A DNA stretch of 64,000 nucleotides from NCBI GenBank assembly GCA_049664225.1, contig JBATEX010000213.1:150990-214989 (forward strand), given 5' to 3'. The translations under genes were made by a program, and so were the position numbers. The stretch is from JAUVRX01 sp049664225 (lineage in GTDB: Bacteria; Acidobacteriota; Thermoanaerobaculia; Multivoradales; JAHEKO01). Positions 35,116 through 43,141 of this stretch are shown here, in pieces. How positions within the stretch are numbered: position 1 is the first letter of the stretch; every line of letters begins with the position of its first letter. The notes beneath the pieces are model-generated. The model did not search any database. It was not told the origin of the DNA and was given only the letters and a program-made list of their open reading frames with translations.

Positions 35116-37974
35116 ATGAATCTCTCCCGATCCAACCGACCGGAATCGCCCAGACCGGCACTCCGACGACATGTTCCTGCCGTCGGCCCAGGACTTCGAC
35201 GGCTCCTGACCGTCGTCTTCGCACTGTTCGCCTTGCTGAGCGTCAATGCCACCTACCTGGTGGGCGTGACGTTGCTCGAATGGGCTACGCATCAGACCTA
35301 TCAGAACTGGTTCTACCTGGTGATGTTTCTGGTTCATCTCGTCCTCGGGCTGAGCCTCATTCTGCCGTTCTTGGTGTTCGGACTGATTCACATCCGCAAC
35401 ACTCTGCGTCGGCCGAATCGACGCGCCGTCTACGTCGGCTTCGCTCTGTTTGCCGTGGCTCTGGGCCTTGTCGTCAGCGGACTGATCCTGACCCGAATCG
35501 AAGGTGTCATCGTCGTCAAGAATCCAGCCGTTCGCTCTGTCGCCTACTGGACACACGTCCTGAGCCCCATCGCCGCGGCGTGGCTCTTCGTGCTGCATCG
35601 ACTGGCTGGCAGGCGAATCCAATGGAGAATCGGCGCCCGGTGGGCCGTGGTCGCGGTGGGTTTCGCGGCGCTCATGATGGTCGTCCAGGCCCAGGACCCG
35701 AGGCGCTGGAATCAAGAGGGGCCGGCAACCGGGGAACAGTACTTCTTTCCATCTCTGGCTCGCACCGCCAGCGGAGAGTTCATCTCGCCACGAGTCCTGA
35801 TGAACGATCAGTACTGCAAGGAGTGTCATGAGGATACTCACGAGACCTGGTCGGTGAGCGCCCACCGATTCGCCTCTTTCAACAATCCGGCTTACTTCTT
35901 CTCCGTCCAAGAGACACGACAGGTCTCTTTGGAGCGGGACGGATCGGTTCAGGCGGCTCGATTCTGCGCCGGCTGTCACGACCCGGTAGTCTTCTTCGGT
36001 GGCAAGTTCGACGACCCGAGCTTCGACGACATCAACGATCCGACCGCGCAAGCCGGCATCACCTGTACCGCGTGTCACGCCATCACCCATTTGAACAGCG
36101 TGCGCGGCAACGCCGACTACACGATCGATGAGCCCATTCACTACCCGTTCGCGTTCAGCGACAACCCAGCTCTCGGTTGGATCAACCGGCAACTGGTGAA
36201 GGCCAAGCCCGAGTTCCACAAGAAGACCTTTCTAAAGCCACTACACCAGACCGAAGAGTTCTGCGGTACCTGTCACAAGGTCCATCTCCCGGTGGAGCTC
36301 AATAACTACAAATGGCTGCGCGGTCAGAATCACTACGATTCCTTCCTGTTGAGCGGTGTGTCGGGTCACGGCGTGGCCAGCTTCTACTATCCAGAGCAAG
36401 CGGAGCCCAACTGCAATGGCTGCCACATGGAGCTGCTGGCCTCGGATCAATTCAGCGCCCAGGATTTCGATGGCTCTGGGACACCGAAGATCCATGACCA
36501 TCAGTTCCCCAGTGCCAACACGGCGGTACTCCGGATGCTCGACCAACCCGAGAGCGCCATCCTGCGACATGCCAAGTTCAACGAAGGGGTCATGCGGGTC
36601 GACATCTTCGGTATCAAGCAGGGAGGGACCATCGACGGCGAGCTGACGGCCCCGATCCGGCCCGAGATCCCCACTCTTCGGCCAGGTGGAACCTACCTGC
36701 TCGAGACGGTCATTCGCACCGTCGAGATGGGACATCACTTCACCCAGGGCACCTCGGACTCCAATGAGATATGGCTCGACGTCACGGTCACGAGCGGCGA
36801 GACGGATGTCGGGCGCAGTGGGGGACTGGAGGCTGATGGCTCGGTTGATCCGTGGTCCTACTTCGTCAATTCCTTTGTTCTGGATCGCGCTGGAAATCGG
36901 ATAGATCGTCGCAACGCACAGGATATCTTCGTGGCTTTGTACGACCACCAGATCCCTCCCGGAGCTGCGGACGTAGTGCACTACCGCCTGCTGGTTCCTC
37001 CGGACGCACGACTCCCCGTCACCGTGGAGGTCGCACTGCGCTATCGCAAATTCGACACCGCCTTCATGCAGCACATTTACGGCGAGGACTACATCAACGA
37101 GCTGCCGATCATGACGCTTGCTCGAGACAGCGTCACCTTTCCAGTCGGGGATTCAGCCATTGTTCCGACAGGCGAGAATCCCGTACCCGGGTTGCCCGAG
37201 TGGCAGCGATGGAACGACTACGGAATCGGACTGCTGCGGAAGGGTGGCAAGAGCAAGGGCGAGCTGCGACAGGCCGAGGCGGCTTTCACGCGAGTCGAAG
37301 CACTGGAACGCCCGGACGGGCCGCTCAACCTCGCAAGGGTCTACCTCGCTCAGGGTACGGTGCAGGATCGGGCCATAGGAGCGCTCGATCGGGCAGCGCG
37401 ATTCGAGCCACCAGCCCCTGCGTGGTCGGTGGCCTGGTTCACCGGCCAGGTGAACAAGCAGAACGGCTTCCTGGACGAAGCCATTGCCAATTTCGAGAGC
37501 ATTCTCGAACTCGACGACGAAGAGACGCGCCGACGTGGTTTCGACTTCAGTCGCGACTACCGCCTGCTGAACGAGCTGGGTCAAACACTGTTCGAGCGTG
37601 CCAAACAGGAGCGCGGACCGGCACGCAGCGATGCAAGGCAAGCGCTTCTCTGGCATGCCCGAGACGTCTTCCTCAGCGCTCTCCAGCAGGACCCTGAAAA
37701 CGTCTCGGCCCACTTCAACCTGGACCTGATCTACAAACAACTCGATGAACCGGAGAAGGCCGCCGAGCACTTCGATCTGTACCAGACCTATAAGCCCGAC
37801 GACAACTCCCATGACAGCGCTATCGCGGCGCAAAGGGCAAGCAACCCGGCTGCCGATCACGCGGCGGAAGCCATCGCGATCTACGACCTTCAGCGACCCG
37901 GAGCGTACTTGCAGGATCCCGTTACCATTGAAGTTGGAGAGCCGACCCACCAAGAGCCGGGTGAGGTACCCTGA
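35116..37974 (+). CDS. Membrane-anchored pentaheme cytochrome c with C-terminal TPR
   Basis: 952 residues from the ATG at 35116; a GTG at 35095 is an alternative, and neither has a good SD. Four hydrophobic helices occupy about residues 30-190. Five CXXCH sites follow: CKECH (234), CAGCH (284), CTACH (317), CGTCH (383), CNGCH (433). The region 440-680 is beta-rich. The last about 250 residues (700-950) form TPR-like helical repeats (AEAAFTRVEALE, IANFESILELDDEE, VSAHFNLDLIYKQLDEPEKAAEHF). Heme-bearing loops would face the periplasm. The gene is 39 bp upstream of an FG-GAP/ASPIC protein. This pairing is frequent in Acidobacteriota-type genomes as far as I recall, but its function is unknown. 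Likely part of an electron-transfer or surface-respiration complex. Confidence 0.88.
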   Translation: MNLSRSNRPESPRPALRRHVPAVGPGLRRLLTVVFALFALLSVNATYLVGVTLLEWATHQTYQNWFYLVMFLVHLVLGLSLILPFLVFGLIHIRNTLRRPNRRAVYVGFALFAVALGLVVSGLILTRIEGVIVVKNPAVRSVAYWTHVLSPIAAAWLFVLHRLAGRRIQWRIGARWAVVAVGFAALMMVVQAQDPRRWNQEGPATGEQYFFPSLARTASGEFISPRVLMNDQYCKECHEDTHETWSVSAHRFASFNNPAYFFSVQETRQVSLERDGSVQAARFCAGCHDPVVFFGGKFDDPSFDDINDPTAQAGITCTACHAITHLNSVRGNADYTIDEPIHYPFAFSDNPALGWINRQLVKAKPEFHKKTFLKPLHQTEEFCGTCHKVHLPVELNNYKWLRGQNHYDSFLLSGVSGHGVASFYYPEQAEPNCNGCHMELLASDQFSAQDFDGSGTPKIHDHQFPSANTAVLRMLDQPESAILRHAKFNEGVMRVDIFGIKQGGTIDGELTAPIRPEIPTLRPGGTYLLETVIRTVEMGHHFTQGTSDSNEIWLDVTVTSGETDVGRSGGLEADGSVDPWSYFVNSFVLDRAGNRIDRRNAQDIFVALYDHQIPPGAADVVHYRLLVPPDARLPVTVEVALRYRKFDTAFMQHIYGEDYINELPIMTLARDSVTFPVGDSAIVPTGENPVPGLPEWQRWNDYGIGLLRKGGKSKGELRQAEAAFTRVEALERPDGPLNLARVYLAQGTVQDRAIGALDRAARFEPPAPAWSVAWFTGQVNKQNGFLDEAIANFESILELDDEETRRRGFDFSRDYRLLNELGQTLFERAKQERGPARSDARQALLWHARDVFLSALQQDPENVSAHFNLDLIYKQLDEPEKAAEHFDLYQTYKPDDNSHDSAIAAQRASNPAADHAAEAIAIYDLQRPGAYLQDPVTIEVGEPTHQEPGEVP

Positions 37975-38013
37975 ACCGCGGTGGGACCGTCTCTCTCGAG
38001 CCTCCCGACTCCC

Positions 38014-39861
38014 ATGCCAACACACCCGACAAAAAACGATCTTCCGGGGGACGCCCCGATGGTGCCGGCCGATGACCGAGTCATCGGCAAGGCCCTGCGC
38101 TGGTCAGGGCTAGCTCTCCTGGCGCTTGGCTTGGTAGTGGGCCTGACGGTCCTGGTGGTTCGCCGACAACCGGAGGCGCCGCCGGAGACGACCATCCAGC
38201 AGCAAGCCCCAGAAGTCGTCGAGCGACCGGTCCAGGTTCCGAAGGTCCACTTCAACGACGTCACCTCCCAGGCAGGCATCGAGTTCGCTCACTTCAATGG
38301 GGCGACTGGAGAGAAGCTCTTGCCCGAGACCATGGGCAGCGGAGCCGCCTTTTTCGACTTCGACAATGACGACGATGCCGATCTTCTGCTGGTCAATTCC
38401 ACCGCTTGGCCTCACTCACCAGCAGCCCAGCCCCCTCCCAAACCGGCGCTTTATCGCAACGACGGCAACGGCGGCTTTAGCGATATCAGCGAGTCCGTCG
38501 GCCTCGACCTGTCGATCTATGGCACAGGCGTCGCCGCGGCCGACTTCGACGCCGACGGCCGGGTCGACCTCTTTATGACGGCTGTCGGAGGGAATCGCCT
38601 CTTGAAGAACCTGGGCGATCGGTTCCTCGATGTCACACAGGTGGCGGGCGTGGGCGGTGACCCGGAGGAGTGGAGCGCCAGCGCTGCCTTCTTCGACTAT
38701 GACAATGACGGCGATCTCGATTTGTTCGTCGCCAACTACGTCCGCTGGAACCGCCAGATCGATTTCGAGGTCGACTACCAGTTGACCGGCGTGGGCCGCG
38801 CCTACGGCCCCCCCACCAACTATGAGGGGACCTTTCCCTACCTCTATCGCAACGACGGCGACGGCACCTTCACCGACGTGTCGGCCCAAAGCGGTGTGCA
38901 GGTTCGCAACGAAGTCACCGGAGTCCCCGCTGGCAAGGGCCTTGGCCTCCTTCCGATCGATGCGGATGCCGACGGCTGGATGGACCTTTTCGTCGCCAAT
39001 GACACGGTGCAGAACTTCTTTCTGCGGAATCTCGGGGACGGTACCTTCGAGGAGAGCGCTGCTTTCTGGGGCTTGGGCTATGGCCGCGACGGCGAAGCCA
39101 CCGGCGCCATGGGCGTCGACGCTGCCTACTACCGAAACGACGGTGAGCTGGGGTTCGCAATTGGCAATTTCGCCAACGAGATGACTTCCCTGTACATCTC
39201 ACAAGGCGACCCGTCGCTCTACGCCGACGAGGCCATTGGCGAAGGTGTCGGAGCCCCGAGCCGCCTCATGCTCAGCTTCGGAGTCCTGTTTCTGGACTAT
39301 GACCTGGATGGACGACTCGATCTGCTGCAGACCAACGGCCATCTGGAGGGCGAGATCAACACTGTGGATCCAAGCCAGACCTATGAACAGACACCGCAGC
39401 TCTTCTGGAACGCCGGCATCGCCCAGCGCCAGACCTTCACCCCGGTGCCCGGGAACCTGATCGGCGACCTGAATACGCCACTGGCTGGCCGTGGCAGCGC
39501 CACCGCGGATGTGGACGGTGATGGCGATCTCGATCTCCTGCTGACACAGGTTGGACGCCCGCCGCTGCTGCTGAGAAACGACCAGCAGACGGGAAACCAC
39601 TGGCTGAGATTGAAACTGATCGGCTCGGCGAGCAACTGGCAGGCGATCGGAGCCCGCGTCGAGCTCCAGGCTGGAGGCACCACCCAAAGAAGACAGGTAA
39701 TGCCTACCCGCAGTTATCTCTCGCAATCCGAGCTGCCGCTGACCTTTGGTCTCGGACAAACCGCCGAGGTGGAGAGTCTGACCGTATTCTGGCCCGACGG
39801 CACCGTTCAGACGGTCCCCGAGATCACTGTCGACACCCAGACGACGATCGAGAAACCCTGA
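38014..39861 (+). CDS. CRTAC1-family protein (FG-GAP/VCBS repeats plus ASPIC/UnbV)
   Basis: 615 residues from the ATG at 38014; GTG at 37981 and ATG at 38059 are also in frame. A single N-terminal helix (about residues 25-50) anchors the protein. Residues about 75-530 hold at least six calcium-binding loops of the DxDxDGxxDL type (DFDNDDDADLLLVN, DFDADGRVDLFM, DYDNDGDLDLFVAN, DADADGWMDLFVAN, DYDLDGRLDLLQTN, DVDGDGDLDLLLTQ), the blades of an integrin-like propeller. The end (about 535-605) is an ASPIC/UnbV domain (NHWLRLKLIGSASNWQAIGA). Located on the periplasmic or outer face. Follows the multiheme TPR cytochrome with a 39-bp gap, suggesting one complex. Confidence 0.92.
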   Translation: MPTHPTKNDLPGDAPMVPADDRVIGKALRWSGLALLALGLVVGLTVLVVRRQPEAPPETTIQQQAPEVVERPVQVPKVHFNDVTSQAGIEFAHFNGATGEKLLPETMGSGAAFFDFDNDDDADLLLVNSTAWPHSPAAQPPPKPALYRNDGNGGFSDISESVGLDLSIYGTGVAAADFDADGRVDLFMTAVGGNRLLKNLGDRFLDVTQVAGVGGDPEEWSASAAFFDYDNDGDLDLFVANYVRWNRQIDFEVDYQLTGVGRAYGPPTNYEGTFPYLYRNDGDGTFTDVSAQSGVQVRNEVTGVPAGKGLGLLPIDADADGWMDLFVANDTVQNFFLRNLGDGTFEESAAFWGLGYGRDGEATGAMGVDAAYYRNDGELGFAIGNFANEMTSLYISQGDPSLYADEAIGEGVGAPSRLMLSFGVLFLDYDLDGRLDLLQTNGHLEGEINTVDPSQTYEQTPQLFWNAGIAQRQTFTPVPGNLIGDLNTPLAGRGSATADVDGDGDLDLLLTQVGRPPLLLRNDQQTGNHWLRLKLIGSASNWQAIGARVELQAGGTTQRRQVMPTRSYLSQSELPLTFGLGQTAEVESLTVFWPDGTVQTVPEITVDTQTTIEKP

Positions 39862-40008
39862 CCTGGGATCCAGAACGGGAAATCGGGCACTTGCGGCTGC
39901 CACCATACCTCGGCAGAACCATCCAAAAGGCTGGCACTGAGGGCTGGCTGGCGGTATCCTTAAGGCTGAGAGCAGGGGTAAGTCGCTAGTGCTAGATACC
40001 CGCACTTT

Positions 40009-40037
40009 GCCGAAGCACGACCCGATCCCGCTTCGGC
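40009..40037. other. Hairpin in the gap before the GNAT gene
   Basis: An 8-bp perfect stem (40009-40016 with 40030-40037) with a 13-nt loop lies 49 bp before the ATG at 40086. No T tract follows, so it is more likely a leader structure than a terminator. Weak evidence. Confidence 0.4.
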
Positions 40038-40085
40038 GTCATCACGCAGGCGCCACTATCTTTTCTCGAAGCAAGGAGCACTCCT

Positions 40086-40622
40086 ATGCCTGATCGATTC
40101 CCCCAAGAAGTCGTCCTTCGCGACGGCAGGCGAGTCCTGATTCGCACCTTCAACGAGAACGACACCGACCAGCTCTTCGAGTTCTTCCAGCAGCTGCCCG
40201 TCGAAGTGCGTCGGACCGCTTGGGACAACATCGAAGATCGGAGTCTGATCGAGAGTTGGGGTCACAATATCGATTATTCCAAGGTCTTCCCATTGATCGC
40301 AGCCAACGGTCACAGCATTGTCGCCGATGCGACCCTCCATCGCCAGGAGCGGGGGCCACTGCGTCTGGTCGGGCGCATCAAATGGCTCATCGATCCAGCC
40401 TATCGAGGCCAGGGACTGGGAACCACGATGGTCAACAACCTCATCTCCATCGCTCGCGAGCATGGCCTGCGTCATCTTTCCTGCATGCCCATTGCCAAGC
40501 TCGAGCAGGATGCCATTCAGACCCTTACAGACCTCGGCTTCGAGCAGTTCCCTGTGCCTGATTACGGCACCGACCCGGACGGCAATCAGTACGACATGGT
40601 CAAACTGGTTCTGAAGCTATAA
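40086..40622 (+). CDS. GNAT family N-acetyltransferase
   Basis: 178 residues; the SD AAGGAG lies seven bases before the ATG, one of the best in the window. The acetyl-CoA loop is YRGQGLGTTMVNNL (R/Q-x-x-G-x-G/A pattern, about residues 101-114), after a beta strand WLIDPAYRG. The N-terminal half has the usual beta-alpha-alpha start (RDGRRVLIRTFNENDTDQL). The acceptor cannot be predicted. It stands alone with a 224-bp upstream gap and a hairpin after its end, so is probably monocistronic. Confidence 0.9.
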   Translation: MPDRFPQEVVLRDGRRVLIRTFNENDTDQLFEFFQQLPVEVRRTAWDNIEDRSLIESWGHNIDYSKVFPLIAANGHSIVADATLHRQERGPLRLVGRIKWLIDPAYRGQGLGTTMVNNLISIAREHGLRHLSCMPIAKLEQDAIQTLTDLGFEQFPVPDYGTDPDGNQYDMVKLVLKL

Positions 40623-40630
40623 CTCCGCCC

Positions 40631-40681
40631 CAAAAAGAAGAGAGCCCGAGCGAGGCCGGCGATACCGGCTCCCGCTCGAGC
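40631..40681 (-). terminator. Hairpin between convergent genes, likely terminator of phasin gene
   Basis: A GC-rich interrupted stem (40647-40652 with 40673-40678, and 40655-40659 with 40665-40669) is followed, on the minus strand, by CTCTTCTTTTTGG. It could serve the convergent GNAT gene less well, because no T run follows on the plus side. Confidence 0.5.
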
Positions 40682-40743
40682 TGATTGGCCACACCTGACG
40701 AGGAAAGTTCCCCCGTGGCGGGCAGATTGCAGACTCAGGCCTC

Positions 40744-41277
40744 TTAAGCAGCAGTCTTCGTTGTTTTGGCTGCAGTGGGTTTGGCCTTGGCAGCAGTCTG
40801 CTTGGTTGTGGCAGCAGTCTGCTTGGTCTTGGCAGTAGCCTGCTTAGTCTTGGCAGTAGTTTTCGTGGTCTTGGTGGTGCCGGCTCCCGTTGAGCTCTTC
40901 TTGACTGGCTGCGCAGGGGCCAGGCGATCCACCTGTTCCGACAACTGCTCGACTCGCTGGGTGAGATCTTGGACCTGAGCCCGAGACGGAACACCCAACT
41001 TCTGCAGCACGCCCGAAACCTGCCGATCCAGCTTCTCGGCCAGCTCCTCGGACAGTTCCTCGGTGCCCGACTCGATTTCGGCCTTGGTCTTGCTCATTCG
41101 CTGGCGGCTCTTCTCCTCGACCAGGCGGCCCTTCTTGATCAGCTGGTCGAAGATCTCCGTGCTCTCCTCCTCGACCACTGACAGGGTACCGAGTCCTGCC
41201 AGCCAGATTCGGCGTGTGGATTCGAAGAGCTCGTCCTGCAACTTCTTGTAGCCGGTTGTCACTTGTTCCGTGTTCAT
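40744..41277 (-). CDS. Phasin family protein with histone-like Lys/Ala/Thr tail
   Basis: 177 residues. Residues 1-95 form long amphipathic helices with the phasin wording (WLAGLGTLSVVEEESTEIF, LIKKGRLVEEKSRQ). Residues 95-122 contain a leucine-heptad coil (VQDLTQRVEQLSEQVDRL) like the oligomerisation region of PhaF. The tail 124-177 is a low-complexity run of AKTKQ/TAA units, strongly basic, like the DNA-binding tail of PhaF. Phasins coat polyhydroxyalkanoate or lipid granules; a basic tail links granules to the nucleoid and aids their segregation. No PHA synthase or depolymerase is in the window. A good promoter with repeat elements lies about 100 bp upstream. Confidence 0.86.
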   Translation of the reverse strand: MNTEQVTTGYKKLQDELFESTRRIWLAGLGTLSVVEEESTEIFDQLIKKGRLVEEKSRQRMSKTKAEIESGTEELSEELAEKLDRQVSGVLQKLGVPSRAQVQDLTQRVEQLSEQVDRLAPAQPVKKSSTGAGTTKTTKTTAKTKQATAKTKQTAATTKQTAAKAKPTAAKTTKTAA

Positions 41278-41378
41278 CTCTCAAAACTCCTCATGCAATG
41301 GACTCTCATCTCGGGAGCCCTGTTTCTGATTGTGGATGATGCCGCTGGTCACACTCGGCACTCCTTCGTAGCAGAGGC

Positions 41379-41407
41379 ATTATGACGCAGTGCGGCAAGT
41401 ATGTCAA
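41379..41407 (-). promoter_or_regulatory. Sigma70-type promoter of the phasin gene
   Basis: On the minus strand: -35 TTGACA (41407-41402), a 17-bp spacer, -10 CATAAT (41384-41379, five of six consensus bases). It would start transcription about 95 bp before the phasin ATG. It lies between the phasin gene and the small membrane-protein gene, so phasin has its own promoter. Confidence 0.75.
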
Positions 41408-41430
41408 GATTTATTCTGCATCGCGGCAAG
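41387..41430 (-). promoter_or_regulatory. Direct repeats overlapping the phasin promoter, possible operator
   Basis: A 13-bp element GCAGTGCGGCAAG (41387-41399) recurs as GCATCGCGGCAAG (41418-41430), 11 of 13 identical, 31 bp apart (about three helical turns). One copy lies within the -10/-35 spacer, the other upstream of -35. This is the expected place for a repressor such as PhaR, which controls phasin genes in several bacteria; no PhaR gene is in the window, and the site wording differs from published ones. Confidence 0.5.
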
Positions 41431-41503
41431 AGTCGGCGAATCGCTTCTCCTCGCCGGGCCGATTTCGAGGCCGCCGGCCATCATAAAATAGTCTCTTCGT
41501 GTT

Positions 41504-41815
41504 TCAGTCGTCGGAATCGCCAGAGCCGCTGCCCAGCAGTGTTTCCAAGCCACTTCTGACCAGGTCTCCTGCGGTAGCCGAAAGGGCCTGACCGGTATCT
41601 TTCAGGACCTCGGTAGAGGGAATCGATGCCACACCCTCCACAACTCCCTGCTTGACGCGCGCCTGGAGCGCGCTTCCGAGCTCTTCCTGCAGCTCTTTCA
41701 ACCGAAGTTCGAAGCGTCGCTTGAGGTGCTTTTCGACGAACCAGTAGGCCAGCGCCAGCGTCAAGACACTCGACAAGACCGCAGTCGACAGGATCGTGAT
41801 TAGCTGAACAAGCAT
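41504..41815 (-). CDS. Small single-pass membrane protein upstream of phasin
   Basis: 103 residues. One N-terminal membrane helix (about 3-28), then a basic helical stretch (EKHLKRRFELRLKELQEEL), then a segment VKQGVVEGVASIPSTEVL and a Ser/Gly/Asp end. No SD is obvious. I do not recognise a named family. Its fixed place next to phasin, with the same orientation, suggests a link to granule or envelope physiology. The call rests on the reading frame, hydrophobic profile and position; codon use resembles its neighbours. Confidence 0.68.
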   Translation of the reverse strand: MLVQLITILSTAVLSSVLTLALAYWFVEKHLKRRFELRLKELQEELGSALQARVKQGVVEGVASIPSTEVLKDTGQALSATAGDLVRSGLETLLGSGSGDSDD

Positions 41816-41987
41816 GGCAACCGATTCTCAGAGCCGCAGGCCGATCCACTCGAGCTCGAAGATCTCCCTGAGGATACCCTCACGCGCCAGTCTAGGCTAA
41901 CATCCAATGGACGAGATCTCGAATGCCGCAGCGCGACGTGACTCCGTTACCATAGGAGTCCCAGATACGCCCAGAAAGGAGCGAGTC

Positions 41988-42197
41988 ATGAGCAATACCT
42001 ACAAGATGGTGACGGTCGTCGGCACCTCGACGCAGTCCTACGACGCGGCGATTGCCAACGCCCTGTCCGACGCCACCGCGACCGTGCGCAATCTCTCCTG
42101 GTTCGAGGTTCAGGAACAACGCGGTCGCATCGTCGACGGCAAGGTGGCTGAATATCAGATCAAGTTGCAGATCGGCTTTCGGGTCGAGGTCCCCTGA
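41988..42197 (+). CDS. Dodecin family protein
   Basis: 69 residues from the ATG at 41988, with an AAAGGAG six to seven bases upstream; the frame is open earlier without an SD. The sequence is typical of dodecin: YKMVTVVGTS at the start, a helix with SYDAAIANALSDA, a central NLSWFEVQEQRGRI and the final KLQIGFRVEV. Dodecins form 12-subunit cages that store riboflavin, FMN or their degradation products in the cytoplasm, buffering free flavin. The conserved Trp used to stack flavins is present in LSWFEV. Confidence 0.92.
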   Translation: MSNTYKMVTVVGTSTQSYDAAIANALSDATATVRNLSWFEVQEQRGRIVDGKVAEYQIKLQIGFRVEVP

Positions 42198-42239
42198 CTC
42201 GGTGCGGCACCCGCTTTGCAGCAAAGGGGAACAGTAACG

Positions 42240-42683
42240 ATGAGCTGGTCAGCCTTGATCTCGAGGACGGTTCTCGTTTTCGCCATTCTCTGCTTTCTGT
42301 CTACTTCGCCTGGACTCGCCGCTCAGGATCTACCTCTGCAGGATGAAAGTGATCCGGGTAGATTCCTGTTCAGAGTTCACTGCCAGAGCTGCCATGGTCC
42401 GCAGGGCCGAGGTGACGGGGTCATGCGTCAGGTGCTGGCGGTGGCGCCCTCCGATCTGACGACCATCTCGAAACGCAAGGACGGCAGCTTCCCGACTCAT
42501 CTGGTGATCGAGACCATCGACGGCCGACGACATCTTCCGGCCCACGGCGCACGAGAGATGCCGGTATGGGGGATTACGTTCCAGACTCTCGATCTGGACA
42601 CGAATCAGGAGCCCGAAGTCGAGCGTCGCATCCGCGATCTCGTGCATTACATCGAGTCGATCCAAGAGCCCCGAGAGGAGTAG
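42240..42683 (+). CDS. Monoheme cytochrome c, class I
   Basis: 147 residues from the ATG at 42240 (a TTG at 42216 is in frame but has no SD). Signal peptide to about residue 27. One heme site CQSCH at 48-52, in the context HCQSCHGPQGRGDG, and a probable axial Met in REMPVWG near residue 108. The C-terminus is the usual last helix of class I cytochromes (RIRDLVHYIES). A small periplasmic electron carrier; its partner is not identified, and the pentaheme or Mo hydroxylase genes are far away. Followed by a DUF1499 gene 8 bp on. Confidence 0.9.
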   Translation: MSWSALISRTVLVFAILCFLSTSPGLAAQDLPLQDESDPGRFLFRVHCQSCHGPQGRGDGVMRQVLAVAPSDLTTISKRKDGSFPTHLVIETIDGRRHLPAHGAREMPVWGITFQTLDLDTNQEPEVERRIRDLVHYIESIQEPREE

Positions 42684-42691
42684 TCGGCGAG

Positions 42692-43063
42692 ATGATCCAT
42701 CGTCTCTCCGACTGTCCCTCCACTCCAAACTGCGTCAGCAGTCAGGCGCGCGATCCGCGCCATCATGTTGCGCCTCTGAGAATCTCCGGCCCCGCCGAAA
42801 GTGTCATGACCAGGGTCTCCCAGGCAGTCCTATCGCTGCCCGGGGCTCGGCTCGAGCTCGCCACCGACACCTATCTGCGCGCGCGAGTCCGGACTCCGCT
42901 GTTTCGATTCGTTGACGACCTGGAGCTCCTGCTGGATTCCGAGGCCGGCCTCATCCACGTTCGCTCGGCATCCCGTGCCGGCACCTGGGATCTGGGGGCC
43001 AACCGGCGCCGCGTCGAGAAGCTGCGGCGGAAACTCGAAGGCCCGGCCCCTCCCAGGTCCTGA
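42692..43063 (+). CDS. DUF1499 family protein
   Basis: 123 residues from the ATG at 42692; the upstream reading frame overlaps the cytochrome gene. Family wording: CPSTPNCVSSQARD at the N-terminus, and SASRAGTWDLGANRRRVEKLRR at about residues 93-114, where DUF1499 has its conserved RS-S-R-G-D-G-NRxR block. Family members are small, usually membrane-associated or periplasmic proteins of unknown biochemistry; no signal peptide is seen here. Eight bases after the cytochrome stop, so in the same transcript. Confidence 0.88.
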   Translation: MIHRLSDCPSTPNCVSSQARDPRHHVAPLRISGPAESVMTRVSQAVLSLPGARLELATDTYLRARVRTPLFRFVDDLELLLDSEAGLIHVRSASRAGTWDLGANRRRVEKLRRKLEGPAPPRS

Positions 43064-43076
43064 TAGTCCGCTTCTT

Positions 43077-43099
43077 GGGTCCTCAAGACCTCAGGACCC
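43077..43099. terminator. Hairpin between convergent genes
   Basis: A 7-bp stem (43077-43083 with 43093-43099) and a nine-base loop lies between the stops of the DUF1499 gene and the ABC exporter gene. No T tract on either strand, so only a candidate bidirectional terminator. Confidence 0.35.
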
Positions 43100-43141
43100 C
43101 CAGGCCGCAAGGCAATTTGCCAGCTCAGCGGGCAACTGGGA

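Noticed and set aside
39862..40085. Riboswitch or small RNA in the gap before the GNAT gene
   Set aside because: Only a single 8-bp hairpin; I could match no known riboswitch core, and no promoter-terminator pair is clear.
41828..41892. Short coding-like stretch on the minus strand in the gap between the small membrane-protein gene and dodecin gene (about 20 codons before a stop)
   Set aside because: Bounded by a stop just upstream and without a start; too short to call a gene fragment, though it might be the remnant of one.
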